Below, one piece after another: positions 17,005-25,517 of a stretch of 33,887 nucleotides of DNA. The stretch comes from Bacteroidetes bacterium UBA2364 (GTDB lineage Bacteria; Bacteroidota; Rhodothermia; Rhodothermales; UBA2364). Within the stretch, counting starts at the first letter, position 1, and every line of letters begins with the position of its first letter. The position numbers and the translations under genes were made by a program. The notes beneath the pieces were generated by a model that saw only the letters and a list, made by a program, of their open reading frames with translations, was not told the DNA's origin and ran no database searches. Where the stretch lies: assembly GCA_002344075.1 (NCBI GenBank), contig DDTM01000116.1, forward strand, positions 5,685-39,571, written 5' to 3'.

Positions 17005-17301
17005 ATGATCAACAAAAAGTACAACGCAAAAAAGACCACATGCAAAGTCACTTTTGAAGTGCCGCAAGAACTGGCCGAAAAAGAACTGGCCGTCGTAGGA
17101 GAATTTAACAACTGGAATACTGAAGACGGCTCCATGAAGTTTGTAAAAAAGGACAAAAAATGGAAAGCCACCCTCAACCTCGACGCAGGTAAGTCCTATC
17201 AATTCCGTTATTTCGGGGATAAAGGCTGGTATAACGAAGAGACCGCCGACGAAACCGTTTACGGACCCTTTTTCGCCCAAAACAGCGTCGTCACCGTCTG
17301 A
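17005..17301 (+). CDS. CBM48/isoamylase N-terminal-like glycan-binding protein
   Basis: A 98-aa stand-alone early-set domain resembling CBM48 and the AMPK glycogen-binding module. The characteristic VVGEFNNWN (near 30-38) and later YQFRYFGDKGWYNEE (near 63-77) carry the aromatic residues that usually contact alpha-glucans. There is no signal peptide, so it is cytosolic and may bind glycogen or regulate an alpha-glucan enzyme encoded elsewhere. The gene is monocistronic: a 193-nt A/T-rich region separates it from the protease start and a strong terminator follows. Confidence 0.88.
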   Translation: MINKKYNAKKTTCKVTFEVPQELAEKELAVVGEFNNWNTEDGSMKFVKKDKKWKATLNLDAGKSYQFRYFGDKGWYNEETADETVYGPFFAQNSVVTV

Positions 17302-17323
17302 TTTGAGCCTGCTATACTTGTAT

Positions 17324-17357
17324 AACCCCGCAAATGAACCATCGGCGGGGTTTTTTT
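17324..17357 (+). terminator. Terminator after CBM48 gene
   Basis: AACCCCGC (17324-17331) pairs with GCGGGGTT (17345-17352) and is followed by a T run, ahead of the UbiA-family gene. Confidence 0.9.
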
Positions 17358-17394
17358 ATTACTTTGGGGTTCCAACAAAATGGAGTAATGAACT

Positions 17395-18267
17395 ATGAAA
17401 CTTTCGCCTCTAATACAACTTCTACGCCCGTATCATTGGATAAAAAATTTCGTGGTTTGGTCCGCTCCTGTCTTTGCCTTACACGTCACCCTCGACGCAC
17501 TTTGGCAAGGAAGTCTTGCGTTTGCAGCTTTTTCGCTTATTGCCAGTACTTTTTATATCATCAATGACCTAAAAGATGCCCCACGAGACCGATTGCACCC
17601 AAAAAAGAAACATCGTCCTTTAGCTTCTGGTATGGTCTCAAAACCTCAAGCGTGGTGGCTTACGCTGTTTACTGGGGCCCTTGGGCTATTACTCACATTA
17701 CAACTTCCCCTTAATGCCCAAGCATTGATCATTGGTTACATCTTGCTCCAGATTGCCTATAATTTCCGGCTAAAGCAAGAACCAATCTTAGATCTGATTG
17801 CCCTTTCAGCAGGCTTTGTCATCCGTGCATTGGTAGGCGCTGTGGCCATTGGCGTCTCCGTTTCCAAATGGTTTATTCTTTGTTTGGGCTTATTGGCCTT
17901 TTTTTTGGGGATCGAAAAGCGGAAAGCAGAACGCATGTCTTTGGGTGCAGAAGGGGCAACTCGTACTGTACTGGCCCACTATTCCATCGAGTGGCTACAC
18001 CGGATGGAGGCCATCATTTCGGCAGCGGCCCTCATGGCCTATGCCCTTTGGACTATCGAGGCCAGCACGACACCATATATGCTAACAACCATTCCTTTTG
18101 TATTGTACAGCCTTTTCCGCTATCAGTACCTCACAGAACAAGGCTTTGGGGAAACACCAGAGATTACGCTTTTTTCAGACTCTGGGCTGCGATATGCGTT
18201 TATTATTTGGCTTTTATTGGTACTTGCATTTCTTGCAACCGAGAAGAAAGCTTGGCCGTTTGGGTAG
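17395..18267 (+). CDS. UbiA-type decaprenyl-phosphate phosphoribosyltransferase
   Basis: A 290-aa polytopic prenyltransferase of the UbiA superfamily, most like the DPPR synthase branch (mycobacterial Rv3806c). That branch transfers 5-phosphoribose from PRPP to polyprenyl phosphate. The first Asp motif is NDLKDAPRDRLHP (57-69), followed by KKHRPLASG. The second conserved region, GIEKRKAERMSLG, then AHYSIEWLHRM and ALWTIEAS, is typical of this branch and differs from menaquinone or heme O prenyltransferases. About eight membrane helices are visible. It would supply the substrate for the DprE1-like oxidase at 6217-7584, about 10 kb away. Its TAG stop codon abuts the start of repeat copy C, whose hairpin probably ends the transcript. 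Confidence 0.86.
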   Translation: MKLSPLIQLLRPYHWIKNFVVWSAPVFALHVTLDALWQGSLAFAAFSLIASTFYIINDLKDAPRDRLHPKKKHRPLASGMVSKPQAWWLTLFTGALGLLLTLQLPLNAQALIIGYILLQIAYNFRLKQEPILDLIALSAGFVIRALVGAVAIGVSVSKWFILCLGLLAFFLGIEKRKAERMSLGAEGATRTVLAHYSIEWLHRMEAIISAAALMAYALWTIEASTTPYMLTTIPFVLYSLFRYQYLTEQGFGETPEITLFSDSGLRYAFIIWLLLVLAFLATEKKAWPFG

Positions 18268-18445
18268 GGGTGCATTTCAGAAACTTCCAAATCACCTCGT
18301 AATCACCTCTTTCACATTTTATGCGGCCTGCTGGATTCTCGCATGATGTCGCCCCTTTGGGGCTTTTTTTATGCACCTAACCACTTCCTCAATGGTAGGG
18401 AAAGATGCCTTTTACATCTTAGCCAATCTAAGTGCAATGCACTCT
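18267..18445 (+). repeat. Dispersed MITE-like repeat, copy C (with terminator)
   Basis: Begins GGGGTGCATTTCAG at the last base of the UbiA stop codon, runs through CCTCGTAATCACCTCTTTC (compare CTTCGTGCATACCTCTTTC in copy A), and reaches the hairpin GCCCC-TTT-GGGGC with T7 and ATG (18351-18372). It then has AAAGATGCCTTTTAC and CCAATCTAAGTGCA, shared with copy B. The hairpin with T run is the best terminator for the UbiA gene. Beyond about 18445, up to 18579, I see no gene. Confidence 0.55.
18351..18370 (+). terminator. Repeat-borne terminator after UbiA-family gene
   Basis: GCCCC (18351-18355), TTT loop, GGGGC (18359-18363), then seven T residues. It lies inside repeat copy C. Confidence 0.75.
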
Positions 18446-18579
18446 TTGAGTAGATGCCAAAGATAAGTAAACTAACCTACATAATAATCCAATGAAGAAC
18501 AATAAAACCGGGCTATGATGGTGCTTGCCTATTATTCAATTACCTTCAAAGCAACTGGGCTTATCGGCCGACGCCAAGG

Positions 18580-19581
18580 CTATAGATCTTTTGGCCATTG
18601 TGGAATTGAGCCTGGCGCCAACTGATGTACCTGTTTTTGCACCATTTCCAAAACCCCATCCTTAACAAAAGCACCAGAGGCATTCCGGTGCCCGCCGCCC
18701 CCAAATCGGCTGGCCCATTTATTGACGGCCCATTCCCCTTTAGAACGGAAACTCATTTTGATGCCTTTCTCAATCTCCAAAAACATAACCCCGACCTTCA
18801 CTGAGCCGATTGACAAAATCATATTTACAAATCCTTCGGTTTCGCTGGTATGGCATCCTGTTTTACGGATCATTTCCTGTGTGACCGTCATAAAACCCAC
18901 CTGATCATCATAGGACAAGCTCAATGTTTCCAAAGACATCCCCAAAAGTCGTAGTGCTGAGGCAGCCTTGTTGTCAAATACTTTCAGATGAATATCCGAA
19001 GGGTATAATTCACCACGTTCAATAAGATCAGCGGTGATGCGGTGTGTCTCTGCCACCACCGAGTCGAAGCGGAAGGAGCCTGTATCCGTCATAATGGCTG
19101 TATAAAGTGCAGTGGCTATCTGATGATTGATTTGTTCTGGGCGATGACTTTTAATTAATTGATAAATAAGCTCACCCGTAGAGGTTGCGCGAATATTTAC
19201 CACTTTGTGATCAAACCAATTTTCTGGATCCAAATGATGGTCTATCAACACTTTGGTAGCATTGCTTTCTTTAATAGGGCGTGCCAATGCACCTACCCGA
19301 TCGAGGGTATTGACATCTACCACAAATACCACATCGGCAAAAGCAATCTTAGAACGCTGTTCAATGCCACCATCAAAGGTTTGCACCTGAAGTTGTTCGG
19401 CAAGCCAGTAGAGATTGGGCGGAGGAGGATCGCTAAGGATAACATCGGCTTGTTTACCAAGGCTCTTTAAATAGGCTCCCAGTGCCGCCGCCGATCCAAT
19501 GGCGTCGCCATCGGGCCGAACATGCGACGTTACCACAAATCGCTTTTTCTTTTCGATGATTTTTTGTATTTCTTTAAACAT
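18580..19581 (-). CDS. DHH-family phosphoesterase (NrnA-like nanoRNase/pAp phosphatase)
   Basis: A 333-aa cytosolic bifunctional-type phosphoesterase that should degrade 2-5 nt RNA fragments and dephosphorylate pAp. The DHH domain shows SHVRPDGDAIGS (19-30, metal-binding His/Asp), VFVVDVNT, and the DHH signature in LIDHHLDPENW (near 113). TDTGSFRFD follows near 170, and the C-terminal DHHA1 domain ends with the glycine-rich GGGGHRNASGA. Length and motif order match NrnA. It lies 54 nt downstream of the serine hydrolase on the same strand and could share its transcript. Confidence 0.92.
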   Translation of the reverse strand: MFKEIQKIIEKKKRFVVTSHVRPDGDAIGSAAALGAYLKSLGKQADVILSDPPPPNLYWLAEQLQVQTFDGGIEQRSKIAFADVVFVVDVNTLDRVGALARPIKESNATKVLIDHHLDPENWFDHKVVNIRATSTGELIYQLIKSHRPEQINHQIATALYTAIMTDTGSFRFDSVVAETHRITADLIERGELYPSDIHLKVFDNKAASALRLLGMSLETLSLSYDDQVGFMTVTQEMIRKTGCHTSETEGFVNMILSIGSVKVGVMFLEIEKGIKMSFRSKGEWAVNKWASRFGGGGHRNASGAFVKDGVLEMVQKQVHQLAPGSIPQWPKDL

Positions 19582-19635
19582 GAACCCGTATTATTTTGGG
19601 AAAACACTGTGTTTTATATAGCGCATTTAATACAC

Positions 19636-20724
19636 TCACTTCAATTTATTCTCAAACATCGTCAACACTTGATAAGACAGGTCTTTAAGTGAAATATTCT
19701 GGAGGTTACAAACCATCGCAATCACCAATTGTTTCTCTGGTCGCATGACGAGAATCGCGGTCCCTCCTACCGGAGAACCTGAATGCCCAACGAATCGCTT
19801 ACCGTCTTTCACTTCAACACCCCATCCGAAACCGTATCCCGTTTCTTTGCCATTATCGGTTTTTCCGGAAGTAAAGAAAAGATCAAGGGTTTTCTGTTTT
19901 AAAAGTTTACCCGCTAACAATCCGCCACCAAACCGAACCACATCTTCGGCAGTGGAGAGAAAGCCTCCTCCAGCCCATTTATTGCTATTATCCACCCAAG
20001 GCGCTTCCCGAACCTTACCTTTCTGAATTGAATAGAACTTGGCGGTTCCCATCCTAAAGCGTGCACGGTCTTCTGGATAGGTATTGTACATCATGAGCGG
20101 ATCAAAAACCCGCTGGCGGATAAAAGATCGGTAATCTTGACCACTCACCCCTTCGACAACCGCCCCCAACAAGGTGTAGCTATAGGTGGAATACAGGTAT
20201 TTACTGCCTGGCCTAGCCATCAGGCTGTCATTTTTGAATATCTCCAATGCGTCTGTCACATTCCGAAAATAGCGTTTGCTATAATACTCTGCCTCCCGAT
20301 AGGTGCGAATACCGCCCAAATGTTGGCCCGCTTGCAATACCGAAATGGGATACTTTTTTTTGGGGAACGAAGGAACATATTTCTGAATAGGCGCCCCCAA
20401 ATCTACTTCTCCTTCATCATACAATACCCCGACTGCCGTTGTGGTTATGGGCTTAGAGATGCTGGCAATGCGCATTAATGTATTCGGGCGCATCGGTTCT
20501 TTGGAGGCTATGTCTAAGAACCCAAAACCTCGTGTCCACACCACTTGGTTCTTAATTGAAACAGCGACCGTAAGGCCAGGTATTTTTTTCTGTTGCATAA
20601 AGGTCTCAATCGCCTTCGCTGCACGCATGGATAAGTCTGCGTCGAAGGTAAATCCGGCAGGCTGAGCGATAAGGAAAGTGGGCCATAACACCAAGATGGC
20701 CACTCGGAAGAGGAAACGGGACAT
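19636..20724 (-). CDS. Exported serine beta-lactamase-like hydrolase (LACTB/class C type)
   Basis: A 362-aa protein with a Sec signal peptide (cleavage near FLIA-QP, residue 20) and a penicillin-binding/class C beta-lactamase fold. The catalytic SxxK is Ser88-Ile-Ser-Lys91. The Tyr motif is Tyr178-Ser-Thr, the form seen in LACTB rather than the usual YxN, and GHSGS near residue 315 replaces the KTG box. The region around LGGIRTYREAEYY also resembles LACTB (usual text H-x-G-GIRHY). The family includes peptidases and esterases; antibiotic hydrolysis is not implied. It is the first gene of a possible pair with the DHH phosphoesterase. Confidence 0.9.
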   Translation of the reverse strand: MSRFLFRVAILVLWPTFLIAQPAGFTFDADLSMRAAKAIETFMQQKKIPGLTVAVSIKNQVVWTRGFGFLDIASKEPMRPNTLMRIASISKPITTTAVGVLYDEGEVDLGAPIQKYVPSFPKKKYPISVLQAGQHLGGIRTYREAEYYSKRYFRNVTDALEIFKNDSLMARPGSKYLYSTYSYTLLGAVVEGVSGQDYRSFIRQRVFDPLMMYNTYPEDRARFRMGTAKFYSIQKGKVREAPWVDNSNKWAGGGFLSTAEDVVRFGGGLLAGKLLKQKTLDLFFTSGKTDNGKETGYGFGWGVEVKDGKRFVGHSGSPVGGTAILVMRPEKQLVIAMVCNLQNISLKDLSYQVLTMFENKLK

Positions 20725-20940
20725 AGCGCGTTTTGACTGAAAACTTATTGATTGGGCAATGCAAGATACATGCTAAGGGCATGTACTAAGCCCTAACATT
20801 TAAAAAGATTGGGCAAAATTAATGGAATACGTCCCAGTCTAGAAAATTACTGACAACTGATCCTATTTCATCCGTTCTTTCGATATTTATATCAAGCACC
20901 CTCTCTAATATATACTTCACATCATAACAAATCAAAAACC

Positions 20941-21435
20941 ATGAAAACAACGTTAGCAACTCACGTAACTTTCCATTCTATGTGGATACTAATTCTATTT
21001 TCCCTTTCTGCTTGTGATGCAGACCAAAATGCAGCCTTTTGGAACCAAGTCGGTGAAAATTATCGCAACCAAGAATGGGCCGCACCTTTAGTTGGGTCGT
21101 ACTCCGGAGTGATTTATTCTGAATCAGAACTTCCTGCCCCACTACGCCAAAATCACAGCTTTTCATCTCAAGTCTATCGTGTATCTAATCAAGAGATACG
21201 GGTAGTTATTCCAGAATTTACCCATGCTGGCCGTACTTATCGGGCCGATTTTCAAGCAAAATTAGGTCTCACGGCTTTCTTTAGTACCGATGAAACAGTG
21301 GGAGGAATGAGAATCCATGGAAATGGTATGATTCATACGCCCGAAGGCTCTACTACCAAACGTCTGACCCTCCGATTGGAATTTTCTGATGCAACGAGAG
21401 TTGTGGTGCTGAATATGAACCCCAGTACGTATTAA
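20941..21435 (+). CDS. Unrecognised lipoprotein
   Basis: A 164-aa protein I do not recognise. A signal sequence with lipobox SLSAC (Cys25 region) is followed by a short Asn/Gln-rich linker and a beta-rich domain (VGSYSGVIYSESELP, then EIRVVIPEF and TKRLTLRLEF). The alternating hydrophobic pattern suggests a small beta-barrel or lipocalin-like fold, as in many Bacteroidota lipoproteins. It stands alone between two minus-strand blocks with its own terminator. Confidence 0.75.
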   Translation: MKTTLATHVTFHSMWILILFSLSACDADQNAAFWNQVGENYRNQEWAAPLVGSYSGVIYSESELPAPLRQNHSFSSQVYRVSNQEIRVVIPEFTHAGRTYRADFQAKLGLTAFFSTDETVGGMRIHGNGMIHTPEGSTTKRLTLRLEFSDATRVVVLNMNPSTY

Positions 21436-21488
21436 GCCGCTCCGGAAAGAAATTTTCAAACGAGAAACCAGGTTTTGCATACTTTCCT

Positions 21489-21520
21489 AAAGGCCACTCC
21501 AGTAATGAGGTGGCCTTTTA
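21489..21520 (+). terminator. Terminator after lipoprotein gene
   Basis: AAAGGCCAC (21489-21497) pairs perfectly with GTGGCCTTT (21510-21518). The stem is 9 bp and its A and T flanks could allow use in both directions. Confidence 0.8.
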
Positions 21521-21711
21521 AATTCAGGGTAAATTTCAGCGACAAGCTGCAAAAGTACTCTTTATAAATTTCCCTTGCGTTTAAGAGACTCTCAGTTTTC
21601 AATAAAATCTCTTCAGGGTCTTTACAATAAGCAAGGTCTTTTTATTTTTTACACTTAAAAACCAATTTTATCATCGGTTAATAAAAACTCATTTCAGCAC
21701 CATTCGTGAAC

Positions 21712-22032
21712 TTAATCATGCATAAAATTGGCAAACATGTCCACCAACACACCCGTATAAGCCATACCAACTCCAAAAATAAATAGCCGAAGGGTTTTAT
21801 GGTAATACGACTCGCTGGCATCTCGTGGGTATGACATATTCAGAATTCTATACAATACTATTATGAGGCTTATCGTACCGATCAGCACCGCGACCCCAAC
21901 AAAATAGGCCAGCATATCATCTAACGGGCTTTCTGTTTTGACCCAAGAAGACGCAAAGTTTAGAATAAAACCCAAAATGATTCCCGTTGCCGTCACCAAT
22001 GGTTGTCTGAATGCCTGAAGTTTATCTTCCAT
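21712..22032 (-). CDS. Small three-helix membrane protein
   Basis: A 106-aa protein of unknown function with three hydrophobic helices (about 12-31, 41-62 and 82-102) and polar loops. It starts 12 nt after the stop of the amine oxidase gene and so probably belongs to the VWA-amine oxidase-membrane protein operon. I recognise no family motif. Confidence 0.72.
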   Translation of the reverse strand: MEDKLQAFRQPLVTATGIILGFILNFASSWVKTESPLDDMLAYFVGVAVLIGTISLIIVLYRILNMSYPRDASESYYHKTLRLFIFGVGMAYTGVLVDMFANFMHD

Positions 22033-22044
22033 TTTATACCTGTA

Positions 22045-23397
22045 TTATTGAAGGTTAATGATTTTGTTTGCTTCTCGAATTCCACTTAGATACGCCCCAT
22101 GTACCGTTGAAAAATAGTCTGCTTCTGTGTGTTCACCCGCAAAGAATAATTTATTTTCGACCGCTTCAGCCATTTCATCAAAATGGCTCATTTGGGTCTC
22201 AACCGCTGTAAAGGAATAGGCACCATAGGAGTTTGGATTACTACCCCATCTTGTGCGTAAAAAATGGGTAGGTTCCGGAATTGAAGAGCCATACATATCT
22301 TTTAAATGTGTCATTATTTCGGCGACGATTGCTGCATCGGTCATTGTTTCGGTTTGTCGAGCATAGTCCGCATAAGCGAATGTCATAAGTGCGTTAACTG
22401 CTGGGTGAATTTTCTTGACATTTACAAAATAATTGAATTTATCGCGTATTTCAGGCGTATATGAAACATATTGTACATCATCCCAAAAAACATCCTCCCA
22501 AGTTAGCAAAAACTTATTGACACAGTTCATACCAATATTATTAATTGCTTCCAATTTCTTATTTGGCAATAGCGGAAGGAACTGAATGCTCTTCTGTTTT
22601 AGAACACCAAGTGGAACAGTTACAATGACATAATCGGCTTCTGAAACTTGTCCATTATGATGTACTCTGATTGGATTATCCGAAAAATTAATTTTAGAAA
22701 CCTGCTGGTTCAGTTGAATTTTAAGCCCTTTTGCCAAGTAATGTGCTAGTGTATCATACCCATTCACCGCTATTTTTTCTATCCCAGAAAATTCCTCCCC
22801 TTCATTGTATAATAGTGACGACAATTTACTTAAGTCACCTGTGTCAAATGTGACATAGGTGGAGAGAAAGAATTTCCACAACCGATCGTTTGCATAATGG
22901 GGATATGTTGCATTAAACACGCTTTCAAAACTCTCTTGAGGGCTACCACTTTTCATAAGTATTTCTAAAATATCGTAAAACTTATCCTCAGTGCTGCTAA
23001 ATAAGGCGTCTTTTCGCAATACCCCATCAATGTCATAGGATAGTATATCTTCATCATCCGTATGAAAAGACTGCATACCTGCTTTTTGCGCCAATTCAGT
23101 GATTGGGTTCTTGTTGATTCCATGAATCCAACTGGCTCCTTCATCAAAAGCAATGCCCAGAGAGCGGTTACTCCTCAGACGTCCTCCCACCTTTTCCTGT
23201 GCTTCTAAGACGGTTACTTCAAATCCTAATGTACTTAACTTTTCCGCTGCTGCAAGCCCAGAAATCCCTGCCCCTACAACAATAATTGATTTATCTGTTT
23301 TCACATTTCCTGCCTCACATGCGGTTAATAATGCAGGCAAGACTGTTGTAATGGCACTGCTTTGCATGGCTTTTATAAGGAAATTTCTTCTTCTCAT
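22045..23397 (-). CDS. FAD-dependent amine oxidase, exported
   Basis: A 450-aa flavin amine oxidase (monoamine/polyamine oxidase family). The N-terminus MRRRNFLIKAM with a hydrophobic stretch and LLTAC (Cys27) looks like a Tat-type or lipoprotein signal; the signal is short and the RR motif not canonical. FAD binding is by VVGAGISGLAA (41-50) and the following GGRLRS and GASWIHG. The C-terminal FAD motif FFAGEHTEADYFSTVHGA is intact. Substrate is unknown. It is the second gene of a minus-strand operon, 29 nt after the VWA gene. Confidence 0.92.
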   Translation of the reverse strand: MRRRNFLIKAMQSSAITTVLPALLTACEAGNVKTDKSIIVVGAGISGLAAAEKLSTLGFEVTVLEAQEKVGGRLRSNRSLGIAFDEGASWIHGINKNPITELAQKAGMQSFHTDDEDILSYDIDGVLRKDALFSSTEDKFYDILEILMKSGSPQESFESVFNATYPHYANDRLWKFFLSTYVTFDTGDLSKLSSLLYNEGEEFSGIEKIAVNGYDTLAHYLAKGLKIQLNQQVSKINFSDNPIRVHHNGQVSEADYVIVTVPLGVLKQKSIQFLPLLPNKKLEAINNIGMNCVNKFLLTWEDVFWDDVQYVSYTPEIRDKFNYFVNVKKIHPAVNALMTFAYADYARQTETMTDAAIVAEIMTHLKDMYGSSIPEPTHFLRTRWGSNPNSYGAYSFTAVETQMSHFDEMAEAVENKLFFAGEHTEADYFSTVHGAYLSGIREANKIINLQ

Positions 23398-23426
23398 AAT
23401 TGTTTTATGATTTGTGAGAATTTAAA

Positions 23427-25199
23427 TTATGGACTTAACTTTGCATATAATTTATGGCTAAAGTCACGGGCGAAGGCAATAAGTTCAGACCAGTCGTATA
23501 AACGATATACGTGCCAACCAATTTCTTTCATACGCTCGACGTCTTTATCTCGCCATCCATAGGGCATATGCAAAACAAAAGTGGCTCCAGCTCCCGCAAC
23601 TTTTGCGGCTTTTTCGGCAACATCCCACCCCTTTTCCGATCCATTTCGGCCATCATCCAACATCGAGAAAATATCTTGGTCTGTGATTACTAGTATATGA
23701 CAAGGCGTTGTATTTGATTTACGTTTTTCAATCACTTCTTTGAGGCGAAAAATACCATATGCATATCCTGTCCCAAGATATCCTGTAAGGAGTTTTAGAA
23801 TCTGTTGTTCGTCTCGGATAAAACCTTCGGTCTGAACGGAGGCGCCCGGCTCGCCCGAAAGGCAGGCCATTATCTGAGCTTTCACCCGAATACCAGAACG
23901 TGCCAGAATGGTGGCTGCCAGCGTTGGGTAAGAAAGTTGGTAAGCAGGATTCGGCATAGAGCCTGAGCAATCAATACCGATATAGAGGTCAATGGGCTTT
24001 TTTTCTGGGTCTTTCCCGCCCACTTCGCTTTCTACACGCGCAACGGTTGTTAGGCCCGGTACTACATAAGGGCTACGAATCACACTTTTGAACCAATCTA
24101 CTTTTTCCAAAGGCGAACCAATCTCCCACCGTTGATAGCCTTCGGGCAGTTTTTCCTTTACCGACCGCTGCATTACCGACGGTATTGGAATCAGGTGTGG
24201 CTGGGCGCGCTCTCGATAATAACGGATGGTTATCTCCTCGGTGCTGGCAGAGGAACCCATTTCTCGGACCAAATCGCCATATTCTTTGGGGCCTCGGAAA
24301 CGATCTATTTTTTTCTGTCCGCCAATGATGTCTATTGGTTCTTTATGGAGTGTAGTGGTATTCTCGTTTTTCACCCCATCGTTTAATAATGGATCGTAGA
24401 TTGGGTGTATGGATTGACGAGCCTCATCGGGGTCAAAGTCAGTTAGGCCATCTGGCCATCCATTTTTTCCTGCCTGCTCCAAATCTGTCCACCCCCTTAA
24501 CAACTGTCGAATTCCCTTTCCACCGTCAGTTTTATTATTTTCTTTCTCTTCCATTAAGTATGGTAAGCACAAAGCAGCGAATCTCCCAGCACCCTCCAAC
24601 CAATATTTACCATAGACCCGTACCAAACGAGCGGCCAACCTTGCATCTCCTTCAATTCGGGATGGAACCTCTGCCAAACCCATTGTTCCAGTTTCTAACT
24701 GCCAAAGTATTTCATAAGTTCGCATATAAAATGCCCAGAGTGGATTATTGGGTGGCGTCGCAATTGTTTTAAAAACTCCGACCATATTTAACCCACCTTG
24801 GCGCTGCAATCGGTCATTAATAAGCAGGTCGGCGTACAGATTAGCAACCATAGGCGCTAACTCTTCTAACATAGGCAACGCATATTTCATGCGCGAGAGC
24901 ATTTTTCCGTGGTCTGTCAAGTCTCCGGGGCAAAAAACATGGTGACCAATTTCGTGTGCCAAGATTTCCAGGCCAAAAGGTGCTAATTTTTTTTCCGCAA
25001 TTTGCTTTAGACCAATCACTACTTGTTGATCGGTTAAGCGGATCATGGCAAAGGACTGAGTGAGGCCCTCCTGCTCTTCTTCGGCACGAGTCTCGCACAA
25101 GATTGGGGGGCGTAGTCGGGTAAAACGGCTCCACTGCGCCAAAGCAGCTTCCCACTGTGCATTCCAATATGCTTTGATTTGTTGTATACTCTGTGCCAT
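23427..25199 (-). CDS. HExxH metallopeptidase-like protein with C-terminal VWA domain
   Basis: A 590-aa soluble protein combining two recognisable parts. Near the N-terminus, LAHEIGHHVF (81-90) supplies a zincin-type HExxH (His82, Glu83, His86). Near residue 410, IDCSGSM is an intact MIDAS DxSxS of a von Willebrand A domain, followed by Rossmann-like strands to the end. The middle (150-400) is rich in Trp and acidic residues and unrecognised. VWA proteins of this size often act with MoxR-type AAA+ ATPases, but none is encoded here. The frame extends 38 codons upstream; I chose ATG 25199 (MAQSIQQIKAYW). It is first in an operon with the amine oxidase and the small membrane protein. Confidence 0.83.
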   Translation of the reverse strand: MAQSIQQIKAYWNAQWEAALAQWSRFTRLRPPILCETRAEEEQEGLTQSFAMIRLTDQQVVIGLKQIAEKKLAPFGLEILAHEIGHHVFCPGDLTDHGKMLSRMKYALPMLEELAPMVANLYADLLINDRLQRQGGLNMVGVFKTIATPPNNPLWAFYMRTYEILWQLETGTMGLAEVPSRIEGDARLAARLVRVYGKYWLEGAGRFAALCLPYLMEEKENNKTDGGKGIRQLLRGWTDLEQAGKNGWPDGLTDFDPDEARQSIHPIYDPLLNDGVKNENTTTLHKEPIDIIGGQKKIDRFRGPKEYGDLVREMGSSASTEEITIRYYRERAQPHLIPIPSVMQRSVKEKLPEGYQRWEIGSPLEKVDWFKSVIRSPYVVPGLTTVARVESEVGGKDPEKKPIDLYIGIDCSGSMPNPAYQLSYPTLAATILARSGIRVKAQIMACLSGEPGASVQTEGFIRDEQQILKLLTGYLGTGYAYGIFRLKEVIEKRKSNTTPCHILVITDQDIFSMLDDGRNGSEKGWDVAEKAAKVAGAGATFVLHMPYGWRDKDVERMKEIGWHVYRLYDWSELIAFARDFSHKLYAKLSP

Positions 25200-25517
25200 G
25201 ATATGTCTAAGTCTAATAAAAATCCGTATGATACGCTTGGTAATGCCTAAAACATATGGAAACAATTCATCAGGTGATTTGGTTTTGGTTGTTCGCAAAT
25301 GATCTCTCCGCAAAATAGCCCTACTAATGCCTATACCACCTCTTCACGCTCAATTTTATCGCAAAAAACACCCGCTCCGATAAAAACCTTTGGCCACCCA
25401 TACTCTGGAACGAATTAACAGGATTGATCTTTGCAATGAACACTTTCCTTTTGCAAAATTATTCCCGATCTTATCGCCATACATTGTTTATACGACACCA
25501 ATATACATTTTAGGAAC
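25200..25517. other. Divergent intergenic region, no gene seen
   Basis: These 318 nt lie between the divergent VWA and membrane-protein genes. I see no convincing ORF, repeat or perfect TAnnTTTG promoter. The element closest to consensus on the plus strand is TACATTGT near 25482. Confidence 0.4.

Noticed and set aside
17395..18267. Menaquinone or heme O prenyltransferase
   Set aside because: The text after the first Asp motif (HPKKKHRPLASG) and the KRKAERMSLG region fit the phosphoribosyl-polyprenol synthase branch of UbiA better.
19636..20724. Antibiotic-resistance beta-lactamase
   Set aside because: The SxxK/YST/HSG pattern fits LACTB-like peptidase/esterase proteins; lactamase activity cannot be inferred.
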